From NCBI RefSeq assembly GCF_038900055.1, contig NZ_JBBMQM010000001.1:1488001-1552000 (forward strand): a DNA stretch of 64,000 nucleotides, read 5' to 3'. Numbering within the stretch: position 1 is the first letter of the stretch; each line of letters begins with the position of its first letter. The stretch comes from Henriciella sp. AS95 (GTDB lineage: Bacteria; Pseudomonadota; Alphaproteobacteria; Caulobacterales; Hyphomonadaceae). Of the stretch, positions 8,095 through 18,021 are shown piece by piece. The position numbers and the translations under genes were made by a program. The notes under the pieces are model-generated. The model was not told where the DNA came from. It saw nothing but the letters and a program-made list of their open reading frames with translations, and made no database searches.

Positions 8095-9099
8095 ATGCTC
8101 AAAACCGCTCCCCGCCATGACTGGACCCGCGATGAAATCACGGCGCTCTATGAGGCTCCGCTGGACGTTCTGATGACACAGTCTCTCGCGGTGAAGTCGG
8201 CAAACTGGGCGGACGGCAAGGTGCAGAAAAGCCAGCTTCTCTCGATCAAGACGGGCGGATGCGCAGAAGACTGCGGTTATTGCAGCCAGTCGGCGCACTT
8301 CGATACCGGCCTAAAGGCCGAAAAGCTGATGCCGCTGGAAGACGTCGTTGCAGCAGCGCGCGACGCCAAGGCTGGCGGCGCAGACCGGTTCTGCATGGGC
8401 GCCGCCTGGCGGAACCTGAAAGATCGTGACCTGCCAAAGATCACGGCCATGGTTGAAGCGGTGAAAGCCGAAGGCCTCGAGACCTGCGTCACCGCCGGCA
8501 TGCTGGAGCCACACCAGGCCAGCGCCCTCAAAGACGCTGGCCTCGACTATTACAATCACAACCTCGACACCTCGCGCGAATACTATACGAGCGTGGTGTC
8601 AACGCGGACCTATGAAGACCGTCTGGAAACGATCGCGCATTGCCGTGAGGCTGGCATCAATCTTTGTGTCGGCGGCATTCTCGGCATGGGGGAGAGCCGC
8701 GCGGACCGGATCGGCCTCATTCATGAGCTGTCCAAGCTCAACCCTCACCCGGAGAGTGTCCCGATTAATATGCTTGTCCCGATTGAGGGCACGCCGCTTG
8801 GAACATCCGCGCCCGTCAGTGTTGTTGAGATGGCTCGGGCGATCGCGGTTTGCCGGATCGTCTTCCCGAAGAGCTGGGTGCGTCTGTCTGCGGGCCGCGA
8901 AGCCATGAGCGAAGAAGGTCAGGCGCTGTGCATGCTGGCCGGCGCAAACTCAATCTTTGTCGGTGACCGGCTGCTGACAACCGATAATCCGGGCGAGACG
9001 CGCGATGAGGCGCTCCTCAAGGCGCTGGGCTTTGAGCATGCTGCACGCGAAGAGGTTCAGACGCCGTCGCGGTCAAAGACACGCTTGATTGGCGCCTGA
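8095..9099 (+). CDS. bioB: Biotin synthase
   Basis: 334 aa, the usual length. BioB is a radical SAM enzyme that inserts sulfur into dethiobiotin to give biotin, the last step of the pathway. The 4Fe-4S motif C-x3-C-x2-C is CAEDCGYC (Cys56, Cys60, Cys63), and the cysteines in FCMGAAW and ETCVTAG are the expected 2Fe-2S ligands. I chose the ATG at 8095, preceded by GGAAGG, because homologs begin close to this [10 protein letters not shown]; an upstream in-frame extension overlaps DUF4386 and has no homologous character. No other bio genes are nearby and I saw no BioR-type operator in the 130-nt leader. Confidence 0.96.
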   Translation: MLKTAPRHDWTRDEITALYEAPLDVLMTQSLAVKSANWADGKVQKSQLLSIKTGGCAEDCGYCSQSAHFDTGLKAEKLMPLEDVVAAARDAKAGGADRFCMGAAWRNLKDRDLPKITAMVEAVKAEGLETCVTAGMLEPHQASALKDAGLDYYNHNLDTSREYYTSVVSTRTYEDRLETIAHCREAGINLCVGGILGMGESRADRIGLIHELSKLNPHPESVPINMLVPIEGTPLGTSAPVSVVEMARAIAVCRIVFPKSWVRLSAGREAMSEEGQALCMLAGANSIFVGDRLLTTDNPGETRDEALLKALGFEHAAREEVQTPSRSKTRLIGA

Positions 9100-9110
9100 A
9101 AAATCAGGCG
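9093..9110. terminator. Short hairpin between convergent bioB and the EAL gene
   Basis: CGCCTGA and TCAGGCG form a perfect 7-bp stem around an AAAA loop, overlapping the bioB stop codon and ending 3 bp before the end of the EAL gene. It lacks a T run on either side, so it may be an inefficient or Rho-assisted terminator, or an mRNA 3'-end stabiliser. Confidence 0.35.
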
Positions 9111-9112
9111 AT

Positions 9113-10354
9113 TCAGGCTTCCTTCAAAACCTTGCGGTTTGAACGCGTAGTCTCGATGGCGTCGACAGATGGACGGCCGAGGAAATAGCCTTGCCCCCTG
9201 GATACGCCGAGGCGTTTCAGCATGGTGAGCTCGCCTTCGGTCTCGATGCCTTCGGCGATGATTTGTGAGCCGGTTTCTCTTGTATAGTAGACCAGCGCAC
9301 TGATGAGGGCCCGCCGGGACAGGTCTTCATCGACATTGCGCGTCAGGCTCATGTCGAGCTTCAGAAAGTCGGGGCTCAGCTGCAGGATGTGACGGAGCGA
9401 GGAATGACCGGCCCCGGCATCATCAATGGCGAGCTTCATGCCGGCCTTTCGCAGCGGCTCGATAACGGCCTGGAAGGTTTCATAGTTCTCGACGGCGGCA
9501 TGCTCGGTGACTTCGAGCGATATCTGGCCGAGCGGAGCCTTTGCCATGAGCTCCAGAAATGGAGCGCTGCAGACGAGATGCGGCGATGCGTTTACGGAGA
9601 TGTACTGACCGTCATCGATCCGACGGGTCGCCTCCAGCGCCCTGCGGATCGCGTCGAGCTCAAGCTCTTGTGACAGGCCGACCTGCTCAGCTTCCCCAAA
9701 CCAAAGATCGGGGGTGCGCGCGGGACTTGCATCAAATCGGCTCAAGGCCTCATAGCCAACTGTGCGCGACGACAGAAGGTCGACGATCGGCTGGTAGACG
9801 ATGCGGTAGGATTGATCGGTGATGACCTGACGAATGCGGTCGAGCTTTTCATTATACGTCTGGGTGGCCGCATGGTGTCGGCGGATCTGATCGGCGGCGA
9901 GCGAGGCGAACATACGCATCGTTTCAAGGTCGCGCTCATTCAGGCTGTCATTCGGCTCAGGGCTGAGACAACAGAACATCCCATAGACCGATCCGTCTTC
10001 AAGCTTGATCGGAATACTGGCATGCGAGCCAATCGGTACGGCCGCCGTAATAGGCATCTTGGCAGCAATGGAATTATTTGCCGTATTCGGAATGAGTTCG
10101 GGCAGGCGGCCTTCAACGATGTGACGGCAGTAGACATCGTCCAGCGAACGCTCGTCGCCGACCTTTATCATGTCTTCAAGGCCGGGGGCATCGACATGGC
10201 GAAACACGGAGGTGTTTCCGACAAATTCGGAAATGTAGGCGATGGGCATGCCGAGATGGCGGCGAATGGCATCAAGCGCCCGGTCGATGACCTGGTCGCT
10301 GCCCGCAGGTCCATTGAAAAAAGCGGCGTTATATAGAGTAGAAGAAGTCGTCAT
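9113..10354 (-). CDS. GAF-EAL cyclic-di-GMP phosphodiesterase
   Basis: 413 aa, no membrane segment. Residues ~18-165 form a GAF-type sensor domain (DRALDAIRRHL, YCRHIVEG, IPIKLEDGSVYGMFC). Residues ~175-405 are an EAL domain: YEALSRF, VNASPHLV, LEVTEHA, IDDAGAG, LKLDMSL, AEGIETEGE and GYFLGRP. The metal and catalytic residues look intact, though the usual DDFG reads DDAG. EAL enzymes hydrolyse c-di-GMP and so favour motility over attachment. Monocistronic, divergent from the HAD operon, with a GANTC site (GATTC, 10408-10412) in the shared upstream region. The GAF ligand is unknown. Confidence 0.9.
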   Translation of the reverse strand: MTTSSTLYNAAFFNGPAGSDQVIDRALDAIRRHLGMPIAYISEFVGNTSVFRHVDAPGLEDMIKVGDERSLDDVYCRHIVEGRLPELIPNTANNSIAAKMPITAAVPIGSHASIPIKLEDGSVYGMFCCLSPEPNDSLNERDLETMRMFASLAADQIRRHHAATQTYNEKLDRIRQVITDQSYRIVYQPIVDLLSSRTVGYEALSRFDASPARTPDLWFGEAEQVGLSQELELDAIRRALEATRRIDDGQYISVNASPHLVCSAPFLELMAKAPLGQISLEVTEHAAVENYETFQAVIEPLRKAGMKLAIDDAGAGHSSLRHILQLSPDFLKLDMSLTRNVDEDLSRRALISALVYYTRETGSQIIAEGIETEGELTMLKRLGVSRGQGYFLGRPSVDAIETTRSNRKVLKEA

Positions 10355-10501
10355 AACCTGTCAGTCATATGAACCAGGCTTTAAGATTTCCTGTAGTTTT
10401 GTTTTGCGATTCTTGCTTTCTGTTGATGCTTGGGAGGTTTCTCCCGGTACGGCCAAAATGGCTTGTCGACATGCCAGGAGGCAGCCGCTAGTGCTTCTGG
10501 A

Positions 10502-11155
10502 ATGACAGATCAGATCCAAGCCGTAATCTGGGATTTTGGCGGGGTGATTACCTCGTCCCCCTTCGAGGCCTTCAATCGCTATGAGGCCGAAAACGGCCTT
10601 CCCACAGACTTCATCCGCAGTGTGAATGCGCGCAATGGCGACTCCAATGCGTGGGCCAAGCTCGAACAATCGCAGGTCAATGCCGAGGAGTTCGACAAAC
10701 TCTTCCTGGAAGAGTCGAAAGCGCTTGGCCACGCCGTGCCCGGCAAGCATGTGCTTGGACTGCTATCGGGCAATGTGCGGCCACGGGTGGTTGAGGCCCT
10801 GCGGCACTGCAAGTCGAAGGTGAAAGTCGGCTGTATCACGAACAATGCGCCAGTCGGAAAAGGCGCCTCCATGACCGACAGCGATGAACGCGCTGCAGAG
10901 ATCGAGAAGATCTTCGAACTGTTCGATCATGTAATTGAAAGTTCAAAACTCGGAATTCGTAAACCTGACCCGCGTATCTATGCGCTCATGTGTGAAGCCC
11001 TCGACGTCGATCCGAACCATTGCGTGTATCTCGATGATCTCGGCATCAATCTCAAACCCGCACGGGCCATGGGCATGACGACAATCAAGGTGCTTAACGA
11101 AGATCAGCTCCTCGCTGACCTCGGCAAAGCAACAGGCTGGCAGGTCACTGCATGA
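10502..11155 (+). CDS. HAD-superfamily hydrolase (HAD-IA)
   Basis: 217 aa. HAD motif I is seen as WDFGGV (nucleophile Asp plus an atypical Gly-Gly), motif II as TNNAP, motif III as KLGIRKPDP, and motif IV as YLDDLGIN. The form resembles the phosphatase-like domain found at the N-terminus of epoxide hydrolases and ACAD10-type proteins. The ATG at 10502 puts motif I at its normal distance from the start; no strong ribosome-binding site is visible before it. The stop overlaps the start of the next gene (ATGA), so translation is coupled. Substrate unknown. Confidence 0.8.
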   Translation: MTDQIQAVIWDFGGVITSSPFEAFNRYEAENGLPTDFIRSVNARNGDSNAWAKLEQSQVNAEEFDKLFLEESKALGHAVPGKHVLGLLSGNVRPRVVEALRHCKSKVKVGCITNNAPVGKGASMTDSDERAAEIEKIFELFDHVIESSKLGIRKPDPRIYALMCEALDVDPNHCVYLDDLGINLKPARAMGMTTIKVLNEDQLLADLGKATGWQVTA

Positions 11156-11751
11156 AGCAAGGCGCGGCCGTCTTTCTTTTCCTGGCTGCGCTGGCCGTCG
11201 CTTCTTGCGGCGGTGAGGAGCCGGTTGAAACGGTCCGCCTGAAAGTTGAAGCAGCGCCGGACTATATGCGTCCAAGCGAGGCGGACGAAAGTGTCGAGAG
11301 CGACCTGTCCGAAGACGCGCAGGCCACAGTCGACGAGCTGCGGCGTATTATCGAGAGCAACTCTCTCAACCAACTTGCCCGGTTTGCCGATTCAGAGCCC
11401 GCCTTCATTTCCAACTTTGCAGGCGCATCACACCGCACCCATTGGGATTTGCTGCGCCGGACGGGGTTCGACCCGATCCTGACCCTGGAAAAGCTTCTGG
11501 ACGGGCCGCACGGCGTGAAAATGGTGTCGGGCGAGGCCTGGTTTATCTGGCCGGAACTTGCCGCGCTCGACCCAGAAGAGCTGCAGCATGAACGCCTGAG
11601 CTTCAGTCAACGGGCCCGTCTTGAGGAACTTGTCGGTGAAAGCGGCATTGCTGAGGTAAGGAATGGAGACGGCTATCCGGGCGTGCGGACCGCAATCGCC
11701 GAAGATGGCCGTTGGCTCTATTTCGTACATGAGACAGCAGGCGAGGAGTAG
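11152..11751 (+). CDS. Putative lipoprotein of unknown function
   Basis: 199 aa. The N-terminus is a lipoprotein signal ending in VASC (Cys19), followed by an acidic linker and a compact domain containing [17 protein letters not shown] and [12 protein letters not shown] do not recognise a family. It overlaps the HAD gene by 4 nt (ATGA) and is followed 5 nt later by the pterin dehydratase gene, so all three are one operon. Periplasmic-face location follows from the lipobox; function cannot be inferred. Confidence 0.65.
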   Translation: MKQGAAVFLFLAALAVASCGGEEPVETVRLKVEAAPDYMRPSEADESVESDLSEDAQATVDELRRIIESNSLNQLARFADSEPAFISNFAGASHRTHWDLLRRTGFDPILTLEKLLDGPHGVKMVSGEAWFIWPELAALDPEELQHERLSFSQRARLEELVGESGIAEVRNGDGYPGVRTAIAEDGRWLYFVHETAGEE

Positions 11752-11756
11752 CCAAT

Positions 11757-12050
11757 ATGGCCGACAAGATGGAACTGGACACAGCACTCGGACAAGTGGA
11801 GGGCTGGTCAGCTGCCGAAGATGGCAAGCACGCGATTTTCAAGGCGTTCGAATTCGACGATTTCGCGACAGCGTTCGGCTTCATGAGCGCAATGGCCACG
11901 CAGGCCGAGAAGGCCGATCACCACCCCGAGTGGTTCAACGTCTACAACAAGGTCGAGGTGACACTGACCAGCCATGATGCCGGCGGCGTCACGGAGAAGG
12001 ATGTGAAACTGGCCCGCAAGATGGATGCGTTTGCGAGCAAGCTCGTCTAA
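11757..12050 (+). CDS. phhB: 4a-hydroxytetrahydrobiopterin (pterin carbinolamine) dehydratase
   Basis: 97 aa, the usual size. The family signature is present: EKADHHPEW, then [13 protein letters not shown] and later TEKD, giving the active-site His-His pair, the third His and the closing Asp. The enzyme dehydrates the 4a-carbinolamine formed by aromatic amino acid hydroxylases so that the pterin cofactor can be reduced again. No phenylalanine hydroxylase gene is nearby. It is the last gene of the HAD-lipoprotein-phhB operon and converges on the hybrid kinase gene, ending only 8 nt from it. Confidence 0.92.
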   Translation: MADKMELDTALGQVEGWSAAEDGKHAIFKAFEFDDFATAFGFMSAMATQAEKADHHPEWFNVYNKVEVTLTSHDAGGVTEKDVKLARKMDAFASKLV

Positions 12051-12058
12051 GCCTGTCT

Positions 12059-13741
12059 TCAGGCGCTCATCCGCAGGATGAGATCATCGATTTCATTCAT
12101 GAGATTTTCGTCTTCCTGACTGCGGCGCTGGGCGCGCTCGGGTCCAGCCACCGACAGGCAGCGCGTCAGGACGGTCAGAAGCTGGCGTTCGTCGATCGGT
12201 TTCGAGACATAGTCTGACATGCCCATACTGATATAGCGTTCGCGATCGCCCGCCATGGCATCGGCCGTCAGAGCGATGGTCGGCACCTCAGACCAGGCCT
12301 CATCACTGTCTCGAATTCTGCTGAGTGTTTCGGGCCCATCCATTTCAGGCATGTGGATGTCGAGCAAAACAATATCGACCGGCGTCTTGCTGAGAACGTC
12401 AAGCGCTTCGCGGCCACTTCCTGCTTCGATGACGTGAAGGCCGAGAGGCTCTATGAACAGGCGGGCAACGCGGCGATTGATCCGATTGTCATCCACGACG
12501 AGTGCCGTCTTGCCGCGGAAGTCGACGACGCGTTCATCTTTCCTCGGCGAGACGAGTTCTGGTGCGAAGACAGGTGTTGAGGGCCGGGTGTCGCTATTGG
12601 CCGGCTGCGCCACGCGTTTCGCTTCCATCGAAAAGGTAAAGATCGAGCCCTTACCCGGTTTCGACACAGCGTTGATATCACCCCCCATCAGGCGAGCGAG
12701 CTTGCGGGCGATTGAGAGGCCAAGGCCGGACCCGCCAAAACTGCGCGTGGTGGACGCATCGGCTTGCTGGAAGTTCTGGAACAGTTTGGAGACTTGCTGT
12801 TCCGTCATGCCGATCCCGGTGTCAGAGACGTGAATTTTAAGACGCACATTATCAGGGTCTGTGCAGTCTTCGCATGTGGCCGCCACGATGACCCCGCCTG
12901 TCGAGGTGAATTTCAGAGCATTCGATAGCAGATTGTCGATACACTGGCGGAAACGAACAGGGTCAAATTCCATGACCGACGGAATATTCTTGTCGACGAT
13001 CACGCGCAGGAACAGTCCCTTCTCTTCGGCGCGCGGGCGGTAGAAGCGTTCGGTGCGCTTCAGCTTGTGACGGAAGTCATCCGTAATCGGCGCGATCTCA
13101 AGCTTGCCAGCCTCGATTTTCGAAAGGTCGAGAATGTCATTGAGCAACGTCATGAGGGATTTGGAGCAGTCGAGAATGGCATCAACCATTTCACGCTCTT
13201 CGTGCTGCAGGTTGCGATGGCCGAGCGCCTGCGCCATGCCGAGAATACCGTTGAGGGGCGTGCGGATTTCGTGGCTCATCGATGCGAGAAATTCGGATTT
13301 CGCTTCACTGGCGGCCAGGGCGTCGCGCTTTGCATGGCGGAGTTTGCGCTCATGGTTGCGAAAATCCGTCACTTCAGTGCTGATACAGAGAATGTTGCCA
13401 TCGGGCAGCTGTGAATACGTGGCTTTCAGATGACGCCGGTCAATTGTCGGTGCCTCTATTTCCCCGAAGGCTCGCATTTTCGTGATCAGTTTTTCTGATT
13501 GAGCCTCCACATCGAAACCCTCGATATGACCAGCGATAACCCGCGTACTATGGATCATCGATTCTTCCAGCGTGTGACCTTTTGCGAGGTGCTCATAGAA
13601 CTCGGGAAAATGTCCGCGCGCGGTCTCGTTCACGTAAAGCAGGCTGAAATCGGGTCCGTGAATGGCAAAGCCATTGTCGATACTTTCCAGCGCATCGAGA
13701 AGCTGGTCGGTGGACAAATGAAGGTTTTTGCGATGCGGCAC
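12059..13741 (-). CDS. Soluble hybrid sensor histidine kinase (PAS-HisKA-HATPase-REC)
   Basis: 560 aa, no membrane segments. Order: a PAS domain (~residues 10-125, [19 protein letters not shown]), HisKA with [10 protein letters not shown] (His157), an ATPase domain ([24 protein letters not shown]) and a C-terminal receiver with VVDDN, LLDIHMP (Asp461) and the SKPID lysine. A phosphorelay is expected from His157 to Asp461 and on to an unseen phosphotransferase. It is an orphan with no response regulator beside it. A GANTC site (GATTC, 13754-13758) lies 12 nt before the start codon. The signal sensed is unknown. Confidence 0.93.
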   Translation of the reverse strand: MPHRKNLHLSTDQLLDALESIDNGFAIHGPDFSLLYVNETARGHFPEFYEHLAKGHTLEESMIHSTRVIAGHIEGFDVEAQSEKLITKMRAFGEIEAPTIDRRHLKATYSQLPDGNILCISTEVTDFRNHERKLRHAKRDALAASEAKSEFLASMSHEIRTPLNGILGMAQALGHRNLQHEEREMVDAILDCSKSLMTLLNDILDLSKIEAGKLEIAPITDDFRHKLKRTERFYRPRAEEKGLFLRVIVDKNIPSVMEFDPVRFRQCIDNLLSNALKFTSTGGVIVAATCEDCTDPDNVRLKIHVSDTGIGMTEQQVSKLFQNFQQADASTTRSFGGSGLGLSIARKLARLMGGDINAVSKPGKGSIFTFSMEAKRVAQPANSDTRPSTPVFAPELVSPRKDERVVDFRGKTALVVDDNRINRRVARLFIEPLGLHVIEAGSGREALDVLSKTPVDIVLLDIHMPEMDGPETLSRIRDSDEAWSEVPTIALTADAMAGDRERYISMGMSDYVSKPIDERQLLTVLTRCLSVAGPERAQRRSQEDENLMNEIDDLILRMSA

Positions 13742-13901
13742 GACAATTCCCCAGATTCTATTTTCTCCTCAATTAAGGGGAAATCATTGAGGAAATGTTC
13801 ACAATGTCTGATTGCAAAACGCCCCTTCGGCCGCTTGACGACAGGCCGCGAAACTGAAACTCAGACGGGCTGGAAAAGACACAAAAACAGGGAGGCAATC
13901 G

Positions 13902-14675
13902 ATGGGCCGGGTTTCAGGAAAGATGGCGCTTGTCACAGGCGGTGCGCAGGGGCTGGGTGAGGCGACAGCGTGGATGCTCGCTCGCGAAGGCGCCAAGGTC
14001 ACGGTGACGGACGTCAACGGTGAGGGCGCGCAGAAGGTGGCTGCAGCGATCAACGCCGAGCTTGGCGAAGGCACGGCGTTCGCCTGGCAGCATGATGTGA
14101 CCGATGCAGAGCGCTGGCAAGTCGTTCTCAAGGAAGCGCATGACGCGATGGGCGGGCTGAATGTGCTGGTCAACAATGCCGGCATCGGCTCGCTCGGTTC
14201 GGTTGAGGACGAGAAGTACGAGACCTTCCGCCATGTGCAGAACGTCGATGTCGATTCGATCTTCCATGGCTGCAAGTACGCCATCCCGCTGATGCGCGAC
14301 CATGGGCTCGGCTCGATCGTGAACATCTCATCGATTGCCGGCATCGTCGCGAGCGCCAACTATATCGCCTATAACACGGCCAAGGCGGCTGTGCGCCACA
14401 TGTCAAAGTCGATCGCGCTGCACTGCGCCAAGACGGGCGGCCAGATCCGCTGCAACTCTGTGCACCCGGTTTTCATCAACACGCCGATCCTCGACCGCAC
14501 CAAGGAAATGTTCGGCGAGGAGGAAGCGCTGGCAAAGCTTGGCCGCCAGATCCCGCTCGGCAAGGTCGGCGAGCCGGACGATATCGCTTACGCCGTACTC
14601 TATCTCGCCTCGGATGAGAGCAAGCTCGTCACGGGCATTGAGCTGAAGGTCGATGGCGGCATTTCGGCCATGTAA
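13902..14675 (+). CDS. Short-chain dehydrogenase/reductase
   Basis: 257 aa, a classical SDR. The NAD(P) glycine motif is TGGAQGLG, followed by NNAG, the catalytic Ser in NISSIAG, and the YNTAK pair (Tyr-x3-Lys). The acidic residue in VTVTDVNGEG at the end of strand 2 favours NAD over NADP. The overall form resembles secondary alcohol or 3-hydroxysteroid dehydrogenases, but SDR substrates cannot be read from sequence. GGGAGG lies 7 nt before the ATG. Monocistronic, divergent from the hybrid kinase. Confidence 0.9.
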   Translation: MGRVSGKMALVTGGAQGLGEATAWMLAREGAKVTVTDVNGEGAQKVAAAINAELGEGTAFAWQHDVTDAERWQVVLKEAHDAMGGLNVLVNNAGIGSLGSVEDEKYETFRHVQNVDVDSIFHGCKYAIPLMRDHGLGSIVNISSIAGIVASANYIAYNTAKAAVRHMSKSIALHCAKTGGQIRCNSVHPVFINTPILDRTKEMFGEEEALAKLGRQIPLGKVGEPDDIAYAVLYLASDESKLVTGIELKVDGGISAM

Positions 14676-14716
14676 GCTGTGGGCTGGCCAGCCTTGGATT
14701 AGAGCGCTGGCGCGGT

Positions 14717-15205
14717 CTAATTGTAGGTGTCCGCGAAGCAGAAGAGGTCGGTCGTGCCTGCGGATGACTTGCTGGTGCCGGTGAAGGCATAGTCCAGCTG
14801 ATGGTCTTCGCGCGGGGCAAAATCGAGTTTCAGGCTGAATGGCCTCGACCAGTTCCCGAAACCGGGGAGCATGCCCTCGCTTTCGGTCGTCACCGACGTT
14901 GATTCGATGCTGAATCCGGATTCTGTCAGCGTCGCCTTGCCTTCGTAGCGGAGGAGCCGGGAATACTTCTCGCCGCGAATCTGGAGGGCTTCGTTCTGGT
15001 AGAGGACGACGCTGTAGTCCGGCATGATATTCATGGCGATACGTGCAGCCGTCGGCGGGCGGCCGACGCCGTAGGGCTCTCCTTTGCAATACCAGGTCTC
15101 GACCTTTTTGAAATAGTTCGCCGCTTCCTGCGGGCCGGCATGTGCGCTTGCCGCCGTTACCGCTGCAAAGCCTGCAGCGAGCAGATAATGGATCGTGTGT
15201 TTCAA
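14717..15205 (-). CDS. Small exported protein of unknown function
   Basis: About 162 aa with a Sec signal peptide ending in ASAHA, then a domain with two cysteines (WYCKGEP near the start of the mature protein and LFCFADT at the end) that could pair. No ATG is available: TTG at 15205 is preferred because GGGGG lies upstream and the signal peptide then begins directly with KHTIHY; TTG at 15232 is the alternative. No family recognised. It is probably periplasmic. Confidence 0.6.
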   Translation of the reverse strand: MKHTIHYLLAAGFAAVTAASAHAGPQEAANYFKKVETWYCKGEPYGVGRPPTAARIAMNIMPDYSVVLYQNEALQIRGEKYSRLLRYEGKATLTESGFSIESTSVTTESEGMLPGFGNWSRPFSLKLDFAPREDHQLDYAFTGTSKSSAGTTDLFCFADTYN

Positions 15206-15355
15206 ATCTGTGCCCCCACGGATTTCAATCAAACCTTCCTCGATTGGACGATGTCAGCGGTATGGCGTCAAGGGTCGCTACCGGTCTTCGATTTCAGTTG
15301 CGCAAGGCTTTTTGTTCTTGTAATGTTCCGGTTCTGAAAATGAGGAGGCCAGGAA

Positions 15356-15733
15356 ATGATTGGATATGTGACAGTAGGATCGAATGACCTGGAGCGGTCA
15401 GCGAAATTCTACGACGCCATCGCTGCAGAAATGGGTGTCGGCCGGATGATGGAGTTCCCGACCTTCATCGCATGGGGCGAGCAAGGCGGCGCCGCCGGGA
15501 TTGCGGCGACGAAGCCGTTCGATGAAAATCAGGCAACCGTCGGCAATGGCACGATGGTCGCCCTGGCAGCGAAAGACAAGGAACAGGTCCACAAGCTCCA
15601 CGAGATTGCCCTGGCGAATGGCGGCAGTGATGAAGGCGCCCCAGGCCCGCGCGGCGATGAAGGCTTCTACGCAGCCTACTTCCGTGATCCGGATGGCAAC
15701 AAGCTCAATGCGTTCACGATGGTGTCAGCATAG
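15356..15733 (+). CDS. VOC (glyoxalase/bleomycin-resistance-like) family protein
   Basis: 125 aa, one vicinal-oxygen-chelate unit pair: starts MIGYVTVGSNDLERSAKFYD, has GTMVALAAKD at the repeat midpoint and ends YFRDPDGNKLNAF. Such proteins are metal-dependent lyases, dioxygenases or antibiotic-binding proteins; this subgroup is usually annotated only as glyoxalase-like. AGGAGG lies ahead of the start. Monocistronic. Substrate unknown. Confidence 0.85.
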   Translation: MIGYVTVGSNDLERSAKFYDAIAAEMGVGRMMEFPTFIAWGEQGGAAGIAATKPFDENQATVGNGTMVALAAKDKEQVHKLHEIALANGGSDEGAPGPRGDEGFYAAYFRDPDGNKLNAFTMVSA

Positions 15734-15760
15734 GCACGGCGTTCGCCGGCCGCTGCAGTC

Positions 15761-16243
15761 TCAGTCTGCGCGACGGTATTCCAGCGTGTTGCCGCGCGGC
15801 AGATAGGTCAGCACGAGCTCCGTCTCGCTGAGTCTGTAGAGGCTGTAGCAGAGCGGCTCACCTTCGGCGGGCCGCATCTCCAGGAGCATCGCCCCCGCGG
15901 CGTCCGGGGCGCTTTCGCAGGCATCGACGGCGGCGATCGTATCCGTGCTGAGGGCCTCGCCCTCATAGATCATCTCCGCGGTCGTTCCTTCGATGAGGAG
16001 TTCAGACTGGGGGTCGTCGACAGACACCCAGCGACCGTCGAGACCATTGGGCAGACCGTTGGATGGGTTGGCGCGCGCTGCGTCGGTCTGCTGTTCGGAT
16101 GCCGCTCCCTCCTGGCTTGGTGCAGCGGGCTCCGCTGCGCCCGTTTCAGCTGGCGTTGTCGTCTCGCTGGTTTCCGGGCTGCCGCATCCGGCAAGAAGGG
16201 CAAGGCTGGCGGCAAGGGCGATTGGCAGTCGGCGAGAGGTCAT
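15761..16243 (-). CDS. Putative lipoprotein with acidic linker
   Basis: 160 aa. A lipoprotein signal ends in LAGC; a Thr/Glu/Ala-rich linker follows, then a domain with DGRWVSVDDPQSELLIEG and LCYSLYRLSETELVLTYLPRG, which resembles small lipocalin-like or META-like beta folds but is not a sure match. Two cysteines in the domain may pair. Start chosen at 16243 because GGAG lies upstream; an ATG 5 codons earlier is possible. Function unknown. Confidence 0.65.
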   Translation of the reverse strand: MTSRRLPIALAASLALLAGCGSPETSETTTPAETGAAEPAAPSQEGAASEQQTDAARANPSNGLPNGLDGRWVSVDDPQSELLIEGTTAEMIYEGEALSTDTIAAVDACESAPDAAGAMLLEMRPAEGEPLCYSLYRLSETELVLTYLPRGNTLEYRRAD

Positions 16244-16305
16244 GAAACGGGGCTCCATTCTGAAGGGGATTATGTGGCAGGGTCTGTAACGCGCGAATAC
16301 AAAAG

Positions 16306-17526
16306 TCAGCCAGGCCGGCGGCGATTTCCCAGTAGCCGGTAGGCCAGAAGCACACCCATCATGGCGGCGCTCACAAAGAGCGGCATGCGATGCTCCTGCG
16401 AGTAGAGCGAGGCGCCGAGCAGCGGTCCGAAGATGAAGCCCGCCGGCGGGGCCGCCGAAAGCAGCGCAGCCGCTGCGCCTTGCTCATGGCGTTCGACTGA
16501 CAGGCTGCCGAGCGCGTTTGCGGAGGGCACCGCCAGCGCCGAACCAGCGCCGACGACCGCAAAGGCGGCGCTCAGCCCGGCAAAGCTTCCCACTTGGGCT
16601 GCCGACAGATAACCAATGATGATCAGGAAAAGACCGATCGGCAGGATCCGGGCCGGCTCAGGTTTACGTGGCTGGACGTAACCAAACTGCACGGCGATTA
16701 GCGCGATGGACATGCAGGCGAAGGCGATGCCGGTCGCCTGAACGCTCGCCGCCTTCTGCAGGCCATAGCGGTCCTCGATCAGCCAGGCGAGCGTCTGCTG
16801 GATTGCACCGACGGCGACGAAATAGGTGAACAGGAAAGCGAGGTGCGGGAAGACGCGCGGATCACGTATGCGCAGGGGCGTCGGCCTTTGCGAATCTCGA
16901 TTGCCGCGTGATTTCGGCAGCGAGAAGCCGATCACAAAACCAGCGAAGGCGCAGAAGATGATTGAGCCCCACAGCGGGACGAGGGCCCCGAATTCAGCCA
17001 GAACGCTCGCACCTGCTGGCCCGAGTATCGACCCGAGCCCCATGGCCGCGCCGAGCATGCCGAGCCCACCCGCGCGGGTCAGCGATGTTGTCGCATCGGT
17101 CATCGCCGCCATCGAGGCCGGTTGAAGACCTGGCGAGAGCAATCCGAAAAAGACGCGCGTGAAAACCAGAAGAAAGAAGGCCGACAGGCCCGTCACGACG
17201 CCAATCAGTGCCGCCTGAAGGGCGAACAGGAACAGCATGTTGGTGCTGGCCATGGCGAAGAGGGAAAAGACCATGATCCGCTTGCGGCCGAACCTGTCCG
17301 CCCAGCGCCCCCATTGCGGGATCATCAGGGCATAGATCGCAGCTGACAGGGTGAGGATGCCTGCGACCTCGATTTCATTGAGGCCTGCTTCGCGCGCCAG
17401 AGGGGCGACGACAACGAAGTTGATCGTCATGCCCGCGCCCATGGCGACGGAGCCAAATGCGATTGCGGCTTTCTGGAAGGCGCTTAGTGGGCGTAGCGGC
17501 TGTTCGGTTTCGATCGTGTTGGTCAT
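16306..17526 (-). CDS. Major facilitator superfamily transporter (multidrug-efflux-like)
   Basis: 406 aa with about 12 membrane segments. Motif A between segments 2 and 3 reads GRWADRFGRKRIM, and a GxxxGPxxG-like motif C (GLGSILGPAG) lies in segment 5, which is typical of drug:proton antiporters of the TetA/Bcr type. The substrate cannot be read. No regulator gene adjoins it. It diverges from the yggT-yggU-folD operon. Confidence 0.85.
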   Translation of the reverse strand: MTNTIETEQPLRPLSAFQKAAIAFGSVAMGAGMTINFVVVAPLAREAGLNEIEVAGILTLSAAIYALMIPQWGRWADRFGRKRIMVFSLFAMASTNMLFLFALQAALIGVVTGLSAFFLLVFTRVFFGLLSPGLQPASMAAMTDATTSLTRAGGLGMLGAAMGLGSILGPAGASVLAEFGALVPLWGSIIFCAFAGFVIGFSLPKSRGNRDSQRPTPLRIRDPRVFPHLAFLFTYFVAVGAIQQTLAWLIEDRYGLQKAASVQATGIAFACMSIALIAVQFGYVQPRKPEPARILPIGLFLIIIGYLSAAQVGSFAGLSAAFAVVGAGSALAVPSANALGSLSVERHEQGAAAALLSAAPPAGFIFGPLLGASLYSQEHRMPLFVSAAMMGVLLAYRLLGNRRRPG

Positions 17527-17719
17527 TCAGGCTACGCCCCCTTACACCCCACCATTGTCCGGCTTTGGGCAGGTCGGCAAGCACGACGTAGCGGCAGTTA
17601 CGCGCGACAGTTACGCGCGGCTGGGCATCGCAGGTCTTCAACTGTGGCAAAACCTGCCCATCTCTTGCAGTCGATAGGCAAACCGGCTTAGTCGGGCCTG
17701 TAATACTTGGAGGTGTGTG

Positions 17720-18010
17720 GTGAGAGCTGTTCTCGATATTGTCATGATCATCCTGCAGCTCGGGATATGGATCCTGATCGCGCAGGCCGTTCTGTCATGG
17801 CTGATTGCATTTAATGTCCTGAACACCCGCAACCAGTTTGTGGCCGGGCTCTGGAACTTCCTGCAGCAGATCACCGAACCGCTATGCCGCCCCATACGCC
17901 GGATGTTGCCGCGAATGAGCGGGATTGATCTCTCGCCGCTCGTCCTGATCCTGATCATTATCTTCCTGCAGCGCGTCATCGCTTACTACGTCTATCCAAA
18001 CGTTGTCTGA
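17720..18010 (+). CDS. yggT: YggT-family membrane protein
   Basis: 96 aa with two hydrophobic segments. It shows the YggT pattern: hydrophobic start, LSWLIAFNVLN, TEPLCRPIRRMLP and a second hydrophobic segment. GTG at 17720 is preferred over GTG at 17717 because the GGAGG at 17709-17713 is then 6 nt away. First gene of a three-gene operon with DUF167 and folD, an arrangement I know from other alphaproteobacteria. Proposed roles for YggT concern membrane or division processes but are unproven. Confidence 0.88.
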   Translation: MRAVLDIVMIILQLGIWILIAQAVLSWLIAFNVLNTRNQFVAGLWNFLQQITEPLCRPIRRMLPRMSGIDLSPLVLILIIIFLQRVIAYYVYPNVV

Positions 18011-18021
18011 CGAGGCGGCTG

